DNA from: Labrenzia sp. VG12
Lineage (GTDB): Bacteria; Pseudomonadota; Alphaproteobacteria; Rhizobiales; Stappiaceae
NCBI RefSeq assembly: GCF_002237595.1
Contig: NZ_CP022529.1
Span: 3,782,001 to 3,846,000, forward strand
DNA: 64,000 bases
Reading direction: 5' to 3'
The position numbers were made by a program, and so were the translations under genes. Positions 24,250 to 32,120 of this stretch are shown piece by piece (the stretch's first letter is position 1; each line of letters opens with the position of its first letter). The notes under the pieces were generated by a model. The model worked only from the letters and a program-made list of their open reading frames with translations, was not told where the DNA came from and did no database searches.

Positions 24250-25326
24250 ATGACCCGAAAATCCGTACAGGTTGATATCGCCTTGCAAGGTGGCGGATCC
24301 CACGGCGCTTTCACCTGGGGCGTGCTCGACCGGCTGCTGGAAGAGGACTGGCTGGACATCGAGGGCATCTCCGGCACCAGTGCCGGCGCCATGAACGCCG
24401 TTGCATTGACGCAGGGCCTGTGTGAAGGCGGCCCGGGCCGGGCAAGGGAGCTCTTGTCAGACTACTGGCACGCCGTCAGCGATTCGTCCCGGTACAGCCC
24501 CATCCGCCGCAGTCTGATGGACAGGCTTCTCGGCCGCTGGACCCTGGATTACTCCCCGTCCTATTTTGCATCGCAGATCTTTGGCCGCGTCCTGTCGCCC
24601 TATCAGTTCAATCCGATGGACATCAATCCGCTGCGCGAGATCGTCTCCGACTGCTTCGACTTCGACATCATCAACCAGTCGGGTGCTGCCCGGCTCTTTC
24701 TCGGCGCCACCAATGTGCGGACCGGACGGCCGAAGATCTTCCGGCAACCGGACATCACCTGCGACGCCGTGATGGCATCGGCCTGCCTGCCGACCCTGTT
24801 CAAGGCCGTTGAAATCGACGGTGAGGCCTATTGGGACGGCGGCTATATGGGCAACCCGCCCCTGTTTCCCCTGATCGACGAGACCGATGCCCGCGACATC
24901 ATCCTGGTGCAGATCAATCCGTTTGAAAGGCCCGGCGTGCCGACAACGCCGGCGGAAATCGAGAACCGGCTCAACGAAATCACCTTCAACGGCAGCCTGA
25001 TCAAGGAACTCCGCTCGGTCGGCTTTCTGTGGGAAGTGATCCACCATGAAGGTCTCGACCGGGCCGCCTATCGCGACGCGCATCTGCACATGATCGGCTC
25101 GGAAAGCGAACTCGCCCAGTATGGCGCCTCCAGCAAGCTGAATGCCGAACGCCCCTTCCTTGAGAAGCTGCATGCACTCGGTCGGCAGACAGCAGACAAC
25201 TGGCTGTCGGAAAACGGCGACAAGATCGGCAGGGAATCAAGCTGGCGACCTAGGGACCTTTTCGAAGAAAGCCTTCAACCTGCCCATCTCGAACCGGGCA
25301 CCGACAGGAATGTCAAAACGTCATGA
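24250..25326 (+). CDS. Patatin-like phospholipase/esterase
   Basis: 358 residues. All catalytic elements are present: the oxyanion-hole glycines in LQGGGSHGAFTWGVLDRLLE, the nucleophile elbow GTSAGAMNA (Ser at about residue 46), and the catalytic Asp in YWDGGYMGNPPLFPLID. No signal peptide, so it is a cytoplasmic or membrane-surface lipase/esterase. Its stop overlaps the ATG of the next gene (ATGA), tying it to a GntP-type permease. In other Rhizobiales a patatin-like gene, a hydroxybutyrate permease and a 3-hydroxybutyrate dehydrogenase are often neighbours, suggesting a role in 3-hydroxybutyrate or polyhydroxybutyrate metabolism; the dehydrogenase is absent here, so this is inference. Confidence 0.9.
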   Translation: MTRKSVQVDIALQGGGSHGAFTWGVLDRLLEEDWLDIEGISGTSAGAMNAVALTQGLCEGGPGRARELLSDYWHAVSDSSRYSPIRRSLMDRLLGRWTLDYSPSYFASQIFGRVLSPYQFNPMDINPLREIVSDCFDFDIINQSGAARLFLGATNVRTGRPKIFRQPDITCDAVMASACLPTLFKAVEIDGEAYWDGGYMGNPPLFPLIDETDARDIILVQINPFERPGVPTTPAEIENRLNEITFNGSLIKELRSVGFLWEVIHHEGLDRAAYRDAHLHMIGSESELAQYGASSKLNAERPFLEKLHALGRQTADNWLSENGDKIGRESSWRPRDLFEESLQPAHLEPGTDRNVKTS

Positions 25327-26774
25327 TCGATTTGCTCGGTATCTTGCTGCCCCTCGGGCTTTTGATGTTCTTCGCCTTCCGAGGCATCACGCTCTTGCTG
25401 CTGGCCCCGGTCATGGCCGTCCTTGCGGTTCTTCTGTCCGGAGGGCTGTCTCCCCTGGCCGCCTTCACCCAGGTCTTCATGATCAACACGGCGGATTTCA
25501 TCCTCGCCTTCTTCCCGCTGTTTTTCCTGGGCGCGATCTTCGGCAAGCTGATGGACGACAGCGGTGCGGCTGAAGCCATCGCCCGCTGGGTCATCGGCAA
25601 GCTCGGCACCGCCAATGCCATCCTGGCCGTCGTCATCTGTTGTGCCGTCCTGACCTATGGCGGTGTATCCCTCTTCGTGGTGGCCTTTGCCATCTTCCCG
25701 ATCGCAGCAGCGCTGTTCCGGGATGCAGGTGTTCCGAAGCGCTTTATTCCAGGCGCGATCGCGCTCGGCGCCTTTACCTTCACCATGTCTGCGTTGCCGG
25801 GGACACCTGCCATCCAGAACGCAATCCCGATGCCCTATTTCGGCACAACAGCCTTTGCAGCCCCCGGCCTCGGCATCATCGCTGCCCTGATCATGTTTGG
25901 CCTGGGCATGGTCTGGCTCAACCGGCGGGCCACTTCCGCCATGGCCACCGGAGAAGGCTATGGCCAGCATGATGATGCCATGCCGGAACCGGACACCGTC
26001 ATGCGGGCCCAGGCCCAGAACGAGGGGTTCGATGTCATCGAGATCGAGCCGAGCGAGCAGGTTCGGACCCTGCCGTCCTTCTGGCTGGCAATCACCCCCA
26101 TCGTGATCGTGGTGGCCGTGAATTTCCTGTTTGTGGAATTTGTCGTTCCCCGCCTGGAAACTGCCTATCTGGCGGAACCGCTCTTCGGCTCCACCTCCAT
26201 TGAAGCCGTGCGCGGTGTCTGGGCGATTGTTGTTGCCCTGACCGCATCAATCCTGTTTCTCATCTTCAGCAATTATCGGCGCTTTCCGGATATCCGAGAG
26301 ACCCTCAACAAGGGCGCGGATGCCGCCGTTCTGCCGATCTTCAACACGGCCAGCCTTGTCGGCTTCGGCGGAGTGATTGCGGCGCTGCCTGCCTTTACCC
26401 AGGTCACGGACGGCCTGCTCGCCGTCAGCGACGGCAATCCGCTGGTGTCCGTTGCCCTGTCGGTGACGACGCTCTCCGCACTGACCGGGTCTGCCTCGGG
26501 CGGTATGAGCATTGCCCTTGACGCGCTCGGCAGCACCTTCGTCGCCCTTGCCAATTCAACCGGAACTTCGCTGGAGGCCATGCACCGGGTCACGTCTGTC
26601 GCTTCCGGTGCGCTCGACGCCCTGCCCCACAATGGTGCGGTGATCACGGTGCTCGGCATTGCCCAGCTCACCCACAAGGACAGTTACTTCGATATCTTCG
26701 TCACTGCCGTCTTAGTGCCGTTCATCGCGCTGGTGGCGATCATTATACTGGCAAGCCTGTTTGGCGGTTTCTGA
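25323..26774 (+). CDS. GntP family permease (organic acid:H+ symporter)
   Basis: 483 residues, about 12 membrane helices. Family features include the start IDLLGILLPLGLLMFFAFRG, FFPLFFLGAIFGKLMDDSG, the GGVSLFVVAFAIFPIAAALF segment, MSALPGTPAIQNAIPM and the C-terminal SGSASGGMSIALDALG-type block with VASGALDALPHNGAVITVLG. A central cytoplasmic loop of about 60 residues (around 215-255) is hydrophilic. GntP members carry gluconate, and related groups carry D-3-hydroxybutyrate or short organic acids. The ATGA overlap with the patatin gene is strong evidence for coupled expression. Substrate unknown; 3-hydroxybutyrate is the best guess from context. Confidence 0.87.
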   Translation: MIDLLGILLPLGLLMFFAFRGITLLLLAPVMAVLAVLLSGGLSPLAAFTQVFMINTADFILAFFPLFFLGAIFGKLMDDSGAAEAIARWVIGKLGTANAILAVVICCAVLTYGGVSLFVVAFAIFPIAAALFRDAGVPKRFIPGAIALGAFTFTMSALPGTPAIQNAIPMPYFGTTAFAAPGLGIIAALIMFGLGMVWLNRRATSAMATGEGYGQHDDAMPEPDTVMRAQAQNEGFDVIEIEPSEQVRTLPSFWLAITPIVIVVAVNFLFVEFVVPRLETAYLAEPLFGSTSIEAVRGVWAIVVALTASILFLIFSNYRRFPDIRETLNKGADAAVLPIFNTASLVGFGGVIAALPAFTQVTDGLLAVSDGNPLVSVALSVTTLSALTGSASGGMSIALDALGSTFVALANSTGTSLEAMHRVTSVASGALDALPHNGAVITVLGIAQLTHKDSYFDIFVTAVLVPFIALVAIIILASLFGGF

Positions 26775-26810
26775 CAAGACGACCAGGCCAGGTGGTGGAT
26801 TACCCCCTGA

Positions 26811-27251
26811 TCACCGGTCCTGATTCTTTTGCAGACCGGCAACCGCCCGCCGCATGAACGCCAGGAACTGGTCTCGTTCCGAATCGGAAAAGCCTTCGAG
26901 CGCCTCCGCATTGGTTGCCAGCGCCGCGTCCTTGGCCGGCGCTTCGAGCGACCGCGCCCGATCCGTTAGAAAGATCTCCTGCACCCGGCCATCCTCTTCC
27001 GACGCCCGGCGGTGGATCAGCCCGTCGCGCTCCATGCGCGCCAGCGTATTCGCGAGCGTTGCCTGCTCGATATCAAGCAGCTGAACAAGCTCCTTCTGTG
27101 TCCGGCCTTCCTTTTCCCAAAGCGCCAGCAAGGCCGCAAACTGACCCGGCGCCAGTCCAAGCGGCTTGATCCGGCGCTGCAGACCCGCGGCAAACAGGCG
27201 GGCCATATGGTTGGCGAGATAACCGGCAGAGGCATTTTTTTCGAAGCTCAT
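26811..27251 (-). CDS. MarR family transcriptional regulator
   Basis: 146 residues from ATG 27251 (MSFEKNASAGYLANHMARLF); ATG 27260 is equally possible. A winged helix is flanked by helices: LGLAPGQFAALLALWEKEGR, TQKELVQLLDIEQATLANTL (recognition helix), ARMERDGLIHRRASEEDGRV (wing) and LTDRARSLEAPAKDAA. This is the MarR topology, and the arrangement fits autoregulation plus control of the divergent monooxygenase-fold gene: 67 bases lie between the starts, filled with AT-rich inverted repeats. The inducing ligand is unknown; many MarR proteins sense phenolics or oxidants. Confidence 0.9.
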   Translation of the reverse strand: MSFEKNASAGYLANHMARLFAAGLQRRIKPLGLAPGQFAALLALWEKEGRTQKELVQLLDIEQATLANTLARMERDGLIHRRASEEDGRVQEIFLTDRARSLEAPAKDAALATNAEALEGFSDSERDQFLAFMRRAVAGLQKNQDR

Positions 27252-27269
27252 GCCTTGCATATATACTAG

Positions 27270-27305
27270 ATAGCACACTATATAAATTAATATAGCTTGC
27301 TATAT
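27270..27305. promoter_or_regulatory. Probable MarR operator: paired inverted repeats
   Basis: ATAG-CACA-CTAT lies at 27270-27281 and a perfect repeat ATATAGC-TT-GCTATAT at 27290-27305, both in a very AT-rich stretch between the divergent starts of the marR gene and the next gene. The centres are 22 bases apart, about two helical turns, consistent with two dimers on one face. The second site touches the Shine-Dalgarno region (AAAGGAG) of the plus-strand gene. Confidence 0.6.
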
Positions 27306-27318
27306 AAAGGAGATCGAG

Positions 27319-27729
27319 ATGCCCATGATGATCAAACGCAGAATTCTGAACCTGCTTGCCGCCCTGACCATTCTGACAACCGCGACCGGAACCCCAACCA
27401 TGGCCGAGGACACAAAAACCCGTCAGCCCGTCACCCTGATCAACGCCTTCGAGGTCTCGGAAAATCAGATCGAGGAGACGATCCGGTTCTGGGAACAGGC
27501 TCGTGACTTCTTGAAAGACCAGCCGGGTTACATCTCCACGCGTCTGCACCGCTCACTGTCACCGGACGCGAAGTTCCAGCTGGTCAATGTGGCGCAATGG
27601 CAAAGCCCGCAGGACTTTCAGGCCGCAATCGTCGCAATGCGCAAGAGCGACCTGGGCAGCGACATGCGTGGAACGGTATTTCACGCTGCGCTTTACCAGG
27701 TGATCAGAACGGATGAAGGCCCGGAGTGA
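27319..27729 (+). CDS. Secreted antibiotic-biosynthesis-monooxygenase (ABM) fold protein
   Basis: 136 residues from ATG 27319 with AAAGGAG upstream. Residues 1-29 look like a Sec signal peptide (positively charged start, ILNLLAALTILTTATGTP core, cleavage near TMA-E). The remainder is a single ABM-type ferredoxin-like domain: VTLINAFEVSENQIEETIRF, then ARDFLKDQPGYISTRLHRSL, FQLVNVAQWQSPQDFQAAI. ABM domains include haem-degrading enzymes and quinol monooxygenases, usually cytoplasmic; a periplasmic version next to a b-type cytochrome may act in redox or quinone chemistry. The stop overlaps the start of the cytochrome gene by one base. Confidence 0.82.
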   Translation: MPMMIKRRILNLLAALTILTTATGTPTMAEDTKTRQPVTLINAFEVSENQIEETIRFWEQARDFLKDQPGYISTRLHRSLSPDAKFQLVNVAQWQSPQDFQAAIVAMRKSDLGSDMRGTVFHAALYQVIRTDEGPE

Positions 27730-28226
27730 TGGTTTCCTCGCCTTCCGCTTTCACCCGGGTCCTGCACTGGATAATCGCCGCCACGGCAGTCGGCGCCCTG
27801 GCTTCGGGTTATGGCCTGACACAGCCGGACGCCTTTGCCTTGTCGCTGCTCCGGCTCCACATAGCCCTTGGGATGACAGCCGGTCTCCTGACAGCCCTGC
27901 GTGTCGTCATCTGGTTGAAAGACGGCCCGCCGCCTCCGGTCTTTTCGATCCGATCACGTGTGCAGGTTCGGTTCTCAAGGTGGGTACATGGCCTGCTGCG
28001 CCTGGCACCTCTGGTTCTGCTGGCAAGCGGTATCGGCATGGTCGCGCTGTCTGGCAGCATGCCCGCCATTGTCGAAAGCACTCTGCCTGGCCTGTCCGCC
28101 TTTGAACCATTGCCTCCACGACGCCTGCATCACGCGGCCGCTCTGGGACTGGTGCTTCTGGTGGGCCTGCACGTCCTGGCGGCAGGGTGGCACACACTGC
28201 ACCAGGCCCGGCCCGGGGCGAACTAG
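27729..28226 (+). CDS. Cytochrome b561-type membrane protein
   Basis: 165 residues from ATG 27729, which shares its A with the upstream stop. Four membrane helices are predicted, with candidate haem-ligand histidines in RVLHWIIAATAV (first helix), LLRLHIALGMTAG (second), SRWVHGLLRLAP (third) and RLHHAAALGLVLLVGLHVLA (fourth), the pattern of the bacterial di-haem cytochrome b561 family. These proteins move electrons between quinones and periplasmic partners. Coupling to the secreted ABM-fold protein and control by a MarR regulator suggest a small stress- or substrate-induced redox unit; no partner is proven. Confidence 0.85.
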   Translation: MVSSPSAFTRVLHWIIAATAVGALASGYGLTQPDAFALSLLRLHIALGMTAGLLTALRVVIWLKDGPPPPVFSIRSRVQVRFSRWVHGLLRLAPLVLLASGIGMVALSGSMPAIVESTLPGLSAFEPLPPRRLHHAAALGLVLLVGLHVLAAGWHTLHQARPGAN

Positions 28227-28237
28227 CGCTGGCGAGG

Positions 28238-28275
28238 TCAAAAAAAGGCCCGACAGCCATGAGCTGCCGGGCCTT
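28238..28275 (-). terminator. Rho-independent terminator for the phytase-like gene
   Basis: Read on the minus strand: arms AAGGCCCGGCAGC and GCTGTCGGGCCTT (one G-U pair) with loop TCATG, followed by a run of seven T. It lies 137 bases after the stop of the minus-strand gene; on the plus strand no T-run follows the hairpin. Confidence 0.75.
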
Positions 28276-28319
28276 CGGTCGGGTCTTGGGAGACCTGAGT
28301 GGATGACGCTCAGAGCAAA

Positions 28320-28405
28320 TCGCGTTTAACCGGGCTCGGTGCTCGCTGCCTGAAATCAAAGATTTCAGCGCAAAACCAGGGACCGTTGGATCTCGTTAAA
28401 CGCGA
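28320..28405. repeat. Nested inverted repeat, possibly a dispersed element
   Basis: Outer arms TCGCGTTTAAC (28320-28330) and GTTAAACGCGA (28395-28405) match perfectly. Inside, CTGAAATC-AAA-GATTTCAG at 28350-28368 is a perfect eight-pair hairpin. The element ends seven bases before the stop codon side of the phytase-like gene. Its size and nested form are like small palindromic repeats that recur in bacterial genomes; recurrence cannot be tested here. Confidence 0.55.
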
Positions 28406-28411
28406 CACGCT

Positions 28412-30631
28412 TTAGTTCAGGCGGGTTGCCGGTCCAAGGTCGATCAGCTGGGTTTCACCCGGCGCATCGTCAACACCATCATTGTCGGTCACCAGGATCA
28501 GACGGCCGTCGGCGGTGATGGCAAGGCCTTCCGGCTTGTCCATCACCCAGCCCTTGCCCTTCGACATGGCCGGCAGGATGTCCATTGCGAAGCGCTTTTC
28601 CAGAACCGGAAGTTCTTCACCATGGGCAGCCGGGGTAACGCCGTCCAGCGACACCACCGTGATCTGCTTGATGGCCGCGTCTTCACCGCCCTTATTGTCG
28701 CGTTCCAGGATGGCAAATTGTCCGTTGCCCAGGGACACGATCTCGGACAGACCAACCCAACCGCCGGCGGCGCTTTTCGGCGCATCAAGCGGATAGTGAA
28801 CAAAGCCCCAGGATTTGTCCGCCGGGTTATAGATGGCGATCTTGGTGTGACCTTTCGGATCGTCTTTCCATTCGCGCTGAACGGCGACGGCGACAAGTGT
28901 CTGGCCATTCATCTCGAATTCGGCGACACCTTCGAAGGAGAAGCGCTTGGACTGATCGATCAGGCTCTGCGGCAGCGTGATTTGCTCTTCCACGGCCCCG
29001 TCGGCAGCAACCTTCAGCAGCAGATGCTGCAGCTCGCGGTCGAGACGGCCCTCGGAGGCCAGCCAGAAGCCGCCGTCCTTGGCAACCGAGATGCCTTCCA
29101 GGTCAAGCTTGGCCTGGTCGAAACCGGTGACCGTGACGTAGGACGTGATCTGGGCCGGCTTTGAAGCGATGTCCAGCGTGTAGATGCGTGCATCATCATA
29201 GAAGCTGTCGCTGACGGCATAGAGCTTGTTTGCGTCAGTCGGATCGGCAGCGAGCGCCGACAGCGCCCCCCAGCCGATCGGGGCGTTCTTCTCCGGGTCC
29301 GTCGCAGAGGTGATCGACGGATAGGCGGGAGCGTCTGCGCCGAACTGGTAGAGCGAGAGGTGCGAGCGCACACCGTCTTCCGCGCTATCGACTTCGTTCG
29401 CGACAACAAAGAGATCCCGGCCCGGGATCGCCAGCAGGCCTTCCGGACCGACATGGGTCGGCAGGAACTGAACGAATTCCGGCTCAGCGCCGGTATCCTT
29501 GTAAACGGCGACAAAGTTGCCGCGCTCGGAATTGACGAAGATCAGCGTTTCACCACCGAATTCCCCGACGGCGACGCCTTCCGGCTCGGTGCCCTTCTTG
29601 TGGGCGCGTTTGGCCGGGTAGTGACCGTGTGCCATTCCCAGATGTTCCATCTGGTTGCCGCTGTCGAACAGGACGTCACCCTTGGTGTTCCAGATGGTGA
29701 AGCCACGGGACCCGCCCTCATAGTCGCCTTCGTTGGCAGTGACAAAACGCTCGTCGTCGATCCAGGCAACGGCATCCGGTTCGCGGCGGACATCCACAGT
29801 GCTTCCGGAGGCATCGCTCATGCGTGCCTTCTTGACGGGGATGTTCTCAGCGGAAGCTGCTCCGGCGGAGAAGCTGGCAACAACGTCGCCCGAGGCCAGG
29901 TCGACAATGGCAAGATGGTTGTTTTCCTGCAGCGTCACGACAGCCTGGTTCCGGGAGTTGATGGAAACGAATTCCGGCTCCGGATCGGTCGAGGCAACGT
30001 CGGCAAGACCGGTCAGATCGACAATGCGAACCGCATCACAGTTGGTCGGAACACCATTTTCATCCAGATCGAAGATAGCCAGGTGACCGGCCGGCATCTG
30101 CGGGATCACGCCGTCATTGAGGTCTTCGTCACGTTCGTTTTCAATTGCAATGGCAACGAACTTGCCGTCCGGGGAGACCGCAACGCTGTCCGGCTGACCC
30201 TTGGCGTCACACGTTGCCGTAATGCCCATGTCGGCAAGCGCGATCACGGCCAGGTGGCCGGACGCATTGACGTAGTCTTCACTGGTGTTGACACCGGCAT
30301 AGGCAGCCGCCTCACCGACGGCAACGGAGGTCGGCTCACCGCCAAGCGCCACACGGGCCTTCGGCTGGATATTCAACGGGTTCGCCGCGTTGACGAAAAC
30401 AATGGCATCACCCGGGCTGTCGGTGAACGCCAGCGTCCGGCCATCCTTCGAAGCGTAAATGATCTCGGCAACTGTTTCCGTTGCCTTGTCGGCACCTGCC
30501 GGCAGGGTCTTGTAGACCGGGTAGGTGTTGATGCGCTCGAAATAGTCGGCCTGTGCTGCCGAGACGGTCCCGAGACCGAACAGAACGGCAAGGCTGACGC
30601 CTTTCAAAAAACGCCCGCGAAGGTTCGCCAT
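28412..30631 (-). CDS. Secreted phytase-like/esterase-like beta-propeller protein
   Basis: 739 residues from ATG 30631, preceded by GGGAG; the open frame begins 14 codons earlier without support. Residues 1-28 are a Sec signal (FLKGVSLAVLFGLGTVSAAQ, cleavage near AQA-D). The body is a large beta-propeller region with repeats of the kind PDSVAVSPDGKFVAIAIENE, REPDAVAWIDDERFVTANEG and GTEPEGVAVGEFGGETLIFV, and the C-terminal half contains the phytase-like marks LDLEGISVAKDGGFWLASEG, FEGVAEFEMNGQTLV and DKPEGLAITADGRLILVTDN. It belongs to the 'esterase-like activity of phytase' group, in which phosphatase or phosphodiesterase activity is suspected. A Pho box upstream strongly suggests induction by phosphate starvation. 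Confidence 0.85.
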   Translation of the reverse strand: MANLRGRFLKGVSLAVLFGLGTVSAAQADYFERINTYPVYKTLPAGADKATETVAEIIYASKDGRTLAFTDSPGDAIVFVNAANPLNIQPKARVALGGEPTSVAVGEAAAYAGVNTSEDYVNASGHLAVIALADMGITATCDAKGQPDSVAVSPDGKFVAIAIENERDEDLNDGVIPQMPAGHLAIFDLDENGVPTNCDAVRIVDLTGLADVASTDPEPEFVSINSRNQAVVTLQENNHLAIVDLASGDVVASFSAGAASAENIPVKKARMSDASGSTVDVRREPDAVAWIDDERFVTANEGDYEGGSRGFTIWNTKGDVLFDSGNQMEHLGMAHGHYPAKRAHKKGTEPEGVAVGEFGGETLIFVNSERGNFVAVYKDTGAEPEFVQFLPTHVGPEGLLAIPGRDLFVVANEVDSAEDGVRSHLSLYQFGADAPAYPSITSATDPEKNAPIGWGALSALAADPTDANKLYAVSDSFYDDARIYTLDIASKPAQITSYVTVTGFDQAKLDLEGISVAKDGGFWLASEGRLDRELQHLLLKVAADGAVEEQITLPQSLIDQSKRFSFEGVAEFEMNGQTLVAVAVQREWKDDPKGHTKIAIYNPADKSWGFVHYPLDAPKSAAGGWVGLSEIVSLGNGQFAILERDNKGGEDAAIKQITVVSLDGVTPAAHGEELPVLEKRFAMDILPAMSKGKGWVMDKPEGLAITADGRLILVTDNDGVDDAPGETQLIDLGPATRLN

Positions 30632-30698
30632 GACACTAGCTCCCACGAATAGTTGGGTTGAAGGTGGCGGCAAGCTAGTGGTCGTCCTTACAATATCG

Positions 30699-30727
30699 GT
30701 GACACTTGCATGAAGCTTTCATGACAT
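30699..30727 (-). promoter_or_regulatory. Pho box (PhoB-binding direct repeats)
   Basis: On the minus strand, three successive units TGTCATGAAAG, CTTCATGCAAG and TGTCACC are spaced exactly 11 bases apart, the layout of alphaproteobacterial Pho boxes (TGTCAT-like heptamers separated by four AT-rich bases). The site is about 70 bases before the start of the phytase-like gene and faces it. Whether the divergent Bcr/CflA gene also responds is unclear. Confidence 0.75.
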
Positions 30728-30869
30728 GCCGCCGGACTTTTTTTTGCCACACCTCTTGAAAGCCGGCACCCAAATTGCCACTTGTTTCCTTCTGGACGTG
30801 GCCGGCTCTTTTTCCATTCTCCAGACCTCCCTTTCTGCGCCCCCTGGCGCCTTTTTATTGGAAAATCTT

Positions 30870-32069
30870 ATGCAGATCGGATACGTGCGCTCCGCCGTCG
30901 TGCTGGGGCTGTTGGCCGCTGTCGGCCCATTTGCGATAGACCTCTACCTGCCGGCCGTCGGCGAAATCGTCGACAGCCTTGAGACAACAGATGCCGCCGT
31001 GTTCATGACCTTTACGGTCTATTTCATCGCCTTCGGCTTCGCCCAGCTGATCTATGGTCCGCTTGCAGACCGGTATGGCCGCAAACCGCCGGTGTTTCTG
31101 GGTCTTGCCATCTTCATCCTGGGCTCGTTCCTCTGCGCCACCGCAGCTGATGTCTCAGCCCTAACGATCGGGCGTTTCGTCCAGGCGCTTGGTGCGGCCG
31201 CCCCAATGGTGATCGTGCGTGCGGTGGTACGTGACCTGTACACGGGAACGGAAGCAACACGGCTGATGGCTCTGATCATGCTTGTCTTCAGCGTCTCACC
31301 GATGCTGGCCCCCTTGACCGGCAGTCTGATCATCGAATTCGGCAGCTGGCGTCTGATCTTTATCGCGCTTGGCATCATTGCCCTGGCCGCCGTGACGCAG
31401 ATGGCCCTCCTGTTGCCGGAAACCCTGCCGAAGGACCAGCGCGCAAAGATCGACCCGACGGCAATGATCCGCAGCGCCGTTTACCTGCTGAAGGACGCCA
31501 AGTTCATGGGCCTGACTCTGATCGGCGGCTTTTCCCTGGCAAGTTTCTTCGTGTTCATTGCCGCGGCGCCGCTGGTCTACATGACCCATTATGGCCTGAG
31601 TCATAAGGGTTTCAGTCTAGTCTTCGCCCTGAACGCGGTCGGTTTCTTCGCCTCATCGCAATTCGCGGCAATGCTCGGCCAGCGCTTCGGCATGGCGCGT
31701 GTTGCCCTTCTGGCGGTGATCGGCTTTGCGGCGTCGACATCGCTGCTGACGCTGTTGGTCTGGAGCGGCATCGACGACCTGCCGGTGCTGATGGCGCTGT
31801 TCTTCATCGGCAACAGCTGTCTCGGCCAGGTGATCGCACCTGTGATGGTCATGGCCCTGGAAGACCATGGCGAACATGCCGGCATGGCCTCTTCGCTGGG
31901 TGGCACCTTTCAGATGGTGGCCGGCGGCGTGATGATCCTGATCTGCAGCCCGTTTTTCGACCGGACGGCGCTGCCTTTGACAGGTGCTGTGGCCGCCTGT
32001 GCGCTGATCGCCCTCGCGATTGCACTGGTGACCCTGCGCCCGCAACCTCAGGGACGGACCGCCGCCTGA
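30870..32069 (+). CDS. Bcr/CflA family multidrug efflux MFS transporter
   Basis: 399 residues from ATG 30870; the frame is open to 30726, but MQIGYVRSAVVLGLLAAVGP is the usual start and the upstream part is not membrane-like. Twelve membrane helices are expected. Family marks: FAIDLYLPAVGEIVDSL in the first helix region, the loop motif QLIYGPLADRYGRKPPVFLG, VRAVVRDLYTGTEATRLMAL and VFSVSPMLAPLTGSLIIEFG. Bcr/CflA proteins exchange protons for drugs such as bicyclomycin, chloramphenicol-like compounds or cysteine. It is followed by a strong terminator and is divergent from the phytase-like gene. Confidence 0.92.
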   Translation: MQIGYVRSAVVLGLLAAVGPFAIDLYLPAVGEIVDSLETTDAAVFMTFTVYFIAFGFAQLIYGPLADRYGRKPPVFLGLAIFILGSFLCATAADVSALTIGRFVQALGAAAPMVIVRAVVRDLYTGTEATRLMALIMLVFSVSPMLAPLTGSLIIEFGSWRLIFIALGIIALAAVTQMALLLPETLPKDQRAKIDPTAMIRSAVYLLKDAKFMGLTLIGGFSLASFFVFIAAAPLVYMTHYGLSHKGFSLVFALNAVGFFASSQFAAMLGQRFGMARVALLAVIGFAASTSLLTLLVWSGIDDLPVLMALFFIGNSCLGQVIAPVMVMALEDHGEHAGMASSLGGTFQMVAGGVMILICSPFFDRTALPLTGAVAACALIALAIALVTLRPQPQGRTAA

Positions 32070-32088
32070 ACTGCCGTCTTGTCCGCTG

Positions 32089-32120
32089 AAGCCGCCTGCG
32101 TCAAGCAGGCGGCTTTTTCT
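32089..32120 (+). terminator. Rho-independent terminator after the Bcr/CflA gene
   Basis: AAGCCGCCTGC-GTCAA-GCAGGCGGCTT, a perfect eleven-pair stem, is followed by TTTCTT. It starts 19 bases after the stop and lies immediately before the convergent arsC gene. Confidence 0.88.

Noticed and set aside
29360..30652. 430-codon plus-strand frame
   Set aside because: Opposite the phytase-like gene, which has signal peptide, Pho box and terminator in the other direction.
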